DNA from: Clostridium aciditolerans | Lineage (GTDB): Bacteria > Bacillota > Clostridia > Clostridiales > Clostridiaceae | Assembly: GCF_016316925.1 (NCBI RefSeq) | Contig: NZ_JAEEGB010000006.1 | Location: 1 to 64,000 of the forward strand | Direction: 5' to 3' | Length of the DNA stretch: 64,000 bases | In this document: in pieces, positions 62,217-64,000 of the stretch | How the letters are laid out: each line of letters opens with the position of its first letter | Numbering within the stretch: position 1 is the first letter of the stretch | Position numbers and translations under genes: made by a program | The notes under the pieces: generated by a model | What the model was told of the DNA's origin: nothing | Seen by the model: only the letters and a program-made list of their open reading frames with translations | The model's database searches: none

Positions 62217-63241
62217 GTTTAAAGGAATATTTAATAGATAAAATAAAATTTATTATTTTTTATGTATTACTGATGAGCTTTATATCTGCTGTGGTGTACT
62301 TAGATGGGTTGGTAAAAATAAGGCTTGGAAATATACTATATATTAATGCTATAGGATTGACTTTGCTCTTATTATACTTTTTATTAGATTACTTTCCTAT
62401 GAAAAAATATTATAGCACCATAAACTATATAGCAAAGAATAGAAAAGAAGATATTCTAACTAGCCTTCCTAAAGCTAAAAACTATGAGCAGGCTTTATGG
62501 AGTGAAATTGTAATGAGTATTTACAGAGAACAGCAGCAAAAACTTGATAAGTTATATGAAGGAAAAAAAGAGGGTTCAGAGTTTATAGATTCCTGGGTAC
62601 ATGAAGTAAAAACTCCTATTGCAGTGAGCAGACTTATAATCGAAAACAGCTGGAATAAATCTAAGAATGAGACTTTAAACAGCATAGAAGAAGAAATAGA
62701 CAAAATAGATAGCTGCATAGAACAAGCTCTCTACTATTCGAAAATAGATGATTTCTCAAAGGATTACTTTGTAAATGAAAACAATATTGAAAAAATAATA
62801 AAAGAACTGCTTAAAAAGAATGCTAAAGCTTTTATAAATAAAAAAATAAGCATAGAATTGTTAAACTTAGATGTGAATGTGTGTACTGATAAAAAATGGA
62901 TACTGTTCATAATAGACCAAATATTATCTAACTCTTTAAAATACACTGATGAAAAAGGAAAAATAACAATAAATACTGAGACGAACAATAAAGAAAAAGT
63001 ATTGATTATAGAAGATAACGGTGTAGGTATAAAAGAAGAGGACCTTAATAGAGTGTTTAACAAGGGCTTTACAGGATACAACGGCAGAAAAGAATATAAA
63101 TCTACAGGTATGGGACTGTACTTAGCTAAAAGGTTAGCTGTAAAACTAGGACATGATATAACTATAGAATCAGCATATGGCAAGTATACTAAGGTTAAAC
63201 TCCACTTTCCTAAACTTATGGATTATTTTAACCTAAATTAA
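62213..63241 (+). CDS. BceS-like intramembrane-sensing histidine kinase
   Basis: A 342-residue kinase. Two membrane helices (about 13-31 and 40-60) are joined by less than ten residues, the mark of intramembrane-sensing kinases that read the partner ABC transporter. HisKA has His130 in DSWVHEVKTPIAVSRL; the ATPase domain has ILSNSLKYTDEKG, EDNGVGIKEEDLNRVFNKGFTG and STGMGLYLAKRL. No HAMP domain. It is translationally coupled to the response regulator. Confidence 0.92.
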   Translation: MSLKEYLIDKIKFIIFYVLLMSFISAVVYLDGLVKIRLGNILYINAIGLTLLLLYFLLDYFPMKKYYSTINYIAKNRKEDILTSLPKAKNYEQALWSEIVMSIYREQQQKLDKLYEGKKEGSEFIDSWVHEVKTPIAVSRLIIENSWNKSKNETLNSIEEEIDKIDSCIEQALYYSKIDDFSKDYFVNENNIEKIIKELLKKNAKAFINKKISIELLNLDVNVCTDKKWILFIIDQILSNSLKYTDEKGKITINTETNNKEKVLIIEDNGVGIKEEDLNRVFNKGFTGYNGRKEYKSTGMGLYLAKRLAVKLGHDITIESAYGKYTKVKLHFPKLMDYFNLN

Positions 63242-63256
63242 GACCTTGCTTCAATG

Positions 63257-63270
63257 TTACAAAAATGTAA
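63257..63270 (+). promoter_or_regulatory. BceR-type operator
   Basis: TTACA-AAAA-TGTAA fits the TNACA-N4-TGTAA consensus of BceR/PsdR-like regulators. It lies between the kinase gene and the ABC transporter gene, upstream of the latter, as in known Bce modules. Confidence 0.8.
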
Positions 63271-63325
63271 GGTTTAATATTTACTTTGTAAGTTAAAAAA
63301 ATGGATAATAACACTATCTTTATGT

Positions 63326-63372
63326 AAAATAAGGTTACAAACTTAGTTAAATGAGTTTTAACCTTATTTTTA
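63326..63372 (+). terminator. Hairpin between kinase and transporter genes
   Basis: AAAATAAGGTTA (63326-63337) pairs with TAACCTTATTTT (63359-63370), then TATATAGG. It ends the two-component transcript or acts in the leader of the transporter mRNA. Confidence 0.65.
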
Positions 63373-63409
63373 TATAGGTTTAAATAAGCAAATACTAGGA
63401 GGCAATAAA

Positions 63410-64000
63410 ATGAATACTGTTGTAGATGTGAAAAATCTTAGAAAAATATATGGTTCAAAAGGTAATGTATATACTGCACTTGACAATATCGATTTGCAGA
63501 TAAAAGAAGGAGAGTTTGTAGGTATAATGGGTCCTTCTGGAGCAGGAAAAACCACTCTTTTAAATGTAATATCAACCATAGATAAGCCTACTTCTGGAGC
63601 TATTAATATAGGCGGAGAAAATATAGTAGCTATGAATGAAGATAAGTTATCTTCCTTTAGAAGAAATAAGCTCGGATTCATATTCCAGGATTTTAACTTA
63701 TTAGATACTCTAACTTTAAAGGAAAATATAATACTTCCTTTAACTCTTTCAAGAATAAAAACTACTTTAATAGATAAAAAAGTAATTAAAATAGCAGAAA
63801 TCCTTGGAATATCTGAGATATTAAATAAATATCCTCACGAGGTATCTGGTGGACAAAAGCAGAGAGCTGCTGCTGCTAGGGCTATAATAACTGAACCTAC
63901 ATTGATACTGGCAGATGAACCTACAGGAGCTTTAGATTCAAAATCTTCTCAGGAACTGCTTCAATGCCTTACGGATTTAAATAAAAACAATGAAGCTACT
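63410..64000 (+). CDS. BceA-like ABC transporter ATP-binding protein (partial)
   Basis: The first 197 residues of an ABC ATPase cut by the window edge. Walker A GPSGAGKTT, Q-loop FIFQDFNLLDTLTLKENI, signature VSGGQKQRAAAARA and Walker [16 protein letters not shown] are present. Order with the kinase and the BceR box points to BceA of an antimicrobial-peptide resistance transporter; the large BceB permease would follow off the edge. CTAGGAGGCAATAAA precedes the ATG at 63410. Confidence 0.92.
   Translation, partial: MNTVVDVKNLRKIYGSKGNVYTALDNIDLQIKEGEFVGIMGPSGAGKTTLLNVISTIDKPTSGAINIGGENIVAMNEDKLSSFRRNKLGFIFQDFNLLDTLTLKENIILPLTLSRIKTTLIDKKVIKIAEILGISEILNKYPHEVSGGQKQRAAAARAIITEPTLILADEPTGALDSKSSQELLQCLTDLNKNNEAT

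Overview
The window is AT-rich DNA from a low-GC Gram-positive anaerobe, most likely an amino-acid-fermenting (Stickland-type) Clostridium. The evidence is strong AGGAGG ribosome binding sites, two UGA-containing selenoprotein genes of a reductive deamination operon, histidine and aromatic 2-oxoacid fermentation genes, and several c-di-GMP proteins. I cannot name the species; relatives of C. sporogenes or C. botulinum group I would fit.

Layout. 1-321: tandem rRNA-type promoters and leader of an rRNA operon lying off the left edge, plus an initiator tRNA-Met, all on the minus strand. 0.8-9.6 kb: a RemA-like regulator, an aminotransferase with a sigma-54 promoter next to its probable PAS-AAA+ activator, a UBA-like protein, a two-component system and two tandem DUF3841 genes. 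9.6-18.8 kb: a complete betaine-type reductase operon read leftward (grdI, grdH with Sec, BCCT transporter, trxB, trxA, grdA with Sec, grdC, grdD), with a divergent TetR gene that has an in-frame UGA near its 5' end. 20.5-36 kb: histidine catabolism (hutG-like; ftcD-hutU-hutI-fchA-hutH), a DapF-like racemase candidate, an amino-acid permease and a large SARP/BTAD-AAA regulator. The ftcD and permease promoters share a conserved multi-block control region. 36.2-41.7 kb: iorB, iorA, a membrane protein, a HisC-like aminotransferase and a butyrate-kinase-family gene behind a consensus sigma-54 promoter, probably for ATP-yielding oxidation of aromatic amino acids. 42.5-49.2 kb: two membrane GGDEF proteins (one GGDEF-EAL) around a second sigma-54 activator. 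49-56 kb: a mixed housekeeping and stress region, including a YodB-like HxlR regulator divergent from an azoreductase. 56-64 kb: a TetR-controlled MacAB-like efflux operon and a BceRS/BceAB-like peptide-antibiotic module that runs off the right edge.

Between the genes are several dispersed repeat families. Family A (four copies) is a structured element whose stems covary between copies. Family B (three copies) is a hairpin with constant loop CATTTAG and covarying stems; two copies end just upstream of a start codon. There are also MITE-like palindromes: a 231-bp element with 16-bp terminal inverted repeats and a collapsed copy, a 155-bp element flanked by TTA, and a 95-bp inverted repeat.

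The metabolic genes form one scheme. Betaine (and histidine and aromatic amino acids) enter through dedicated transporters, thioredoxin-linked selenoenzymes act as the electron sink, and oxidative 2-oxoacid pathways with acyl-phosphate kinases give ATP. Sigma-54 activators, a SARP regulator and a TetR protein gate the parts.
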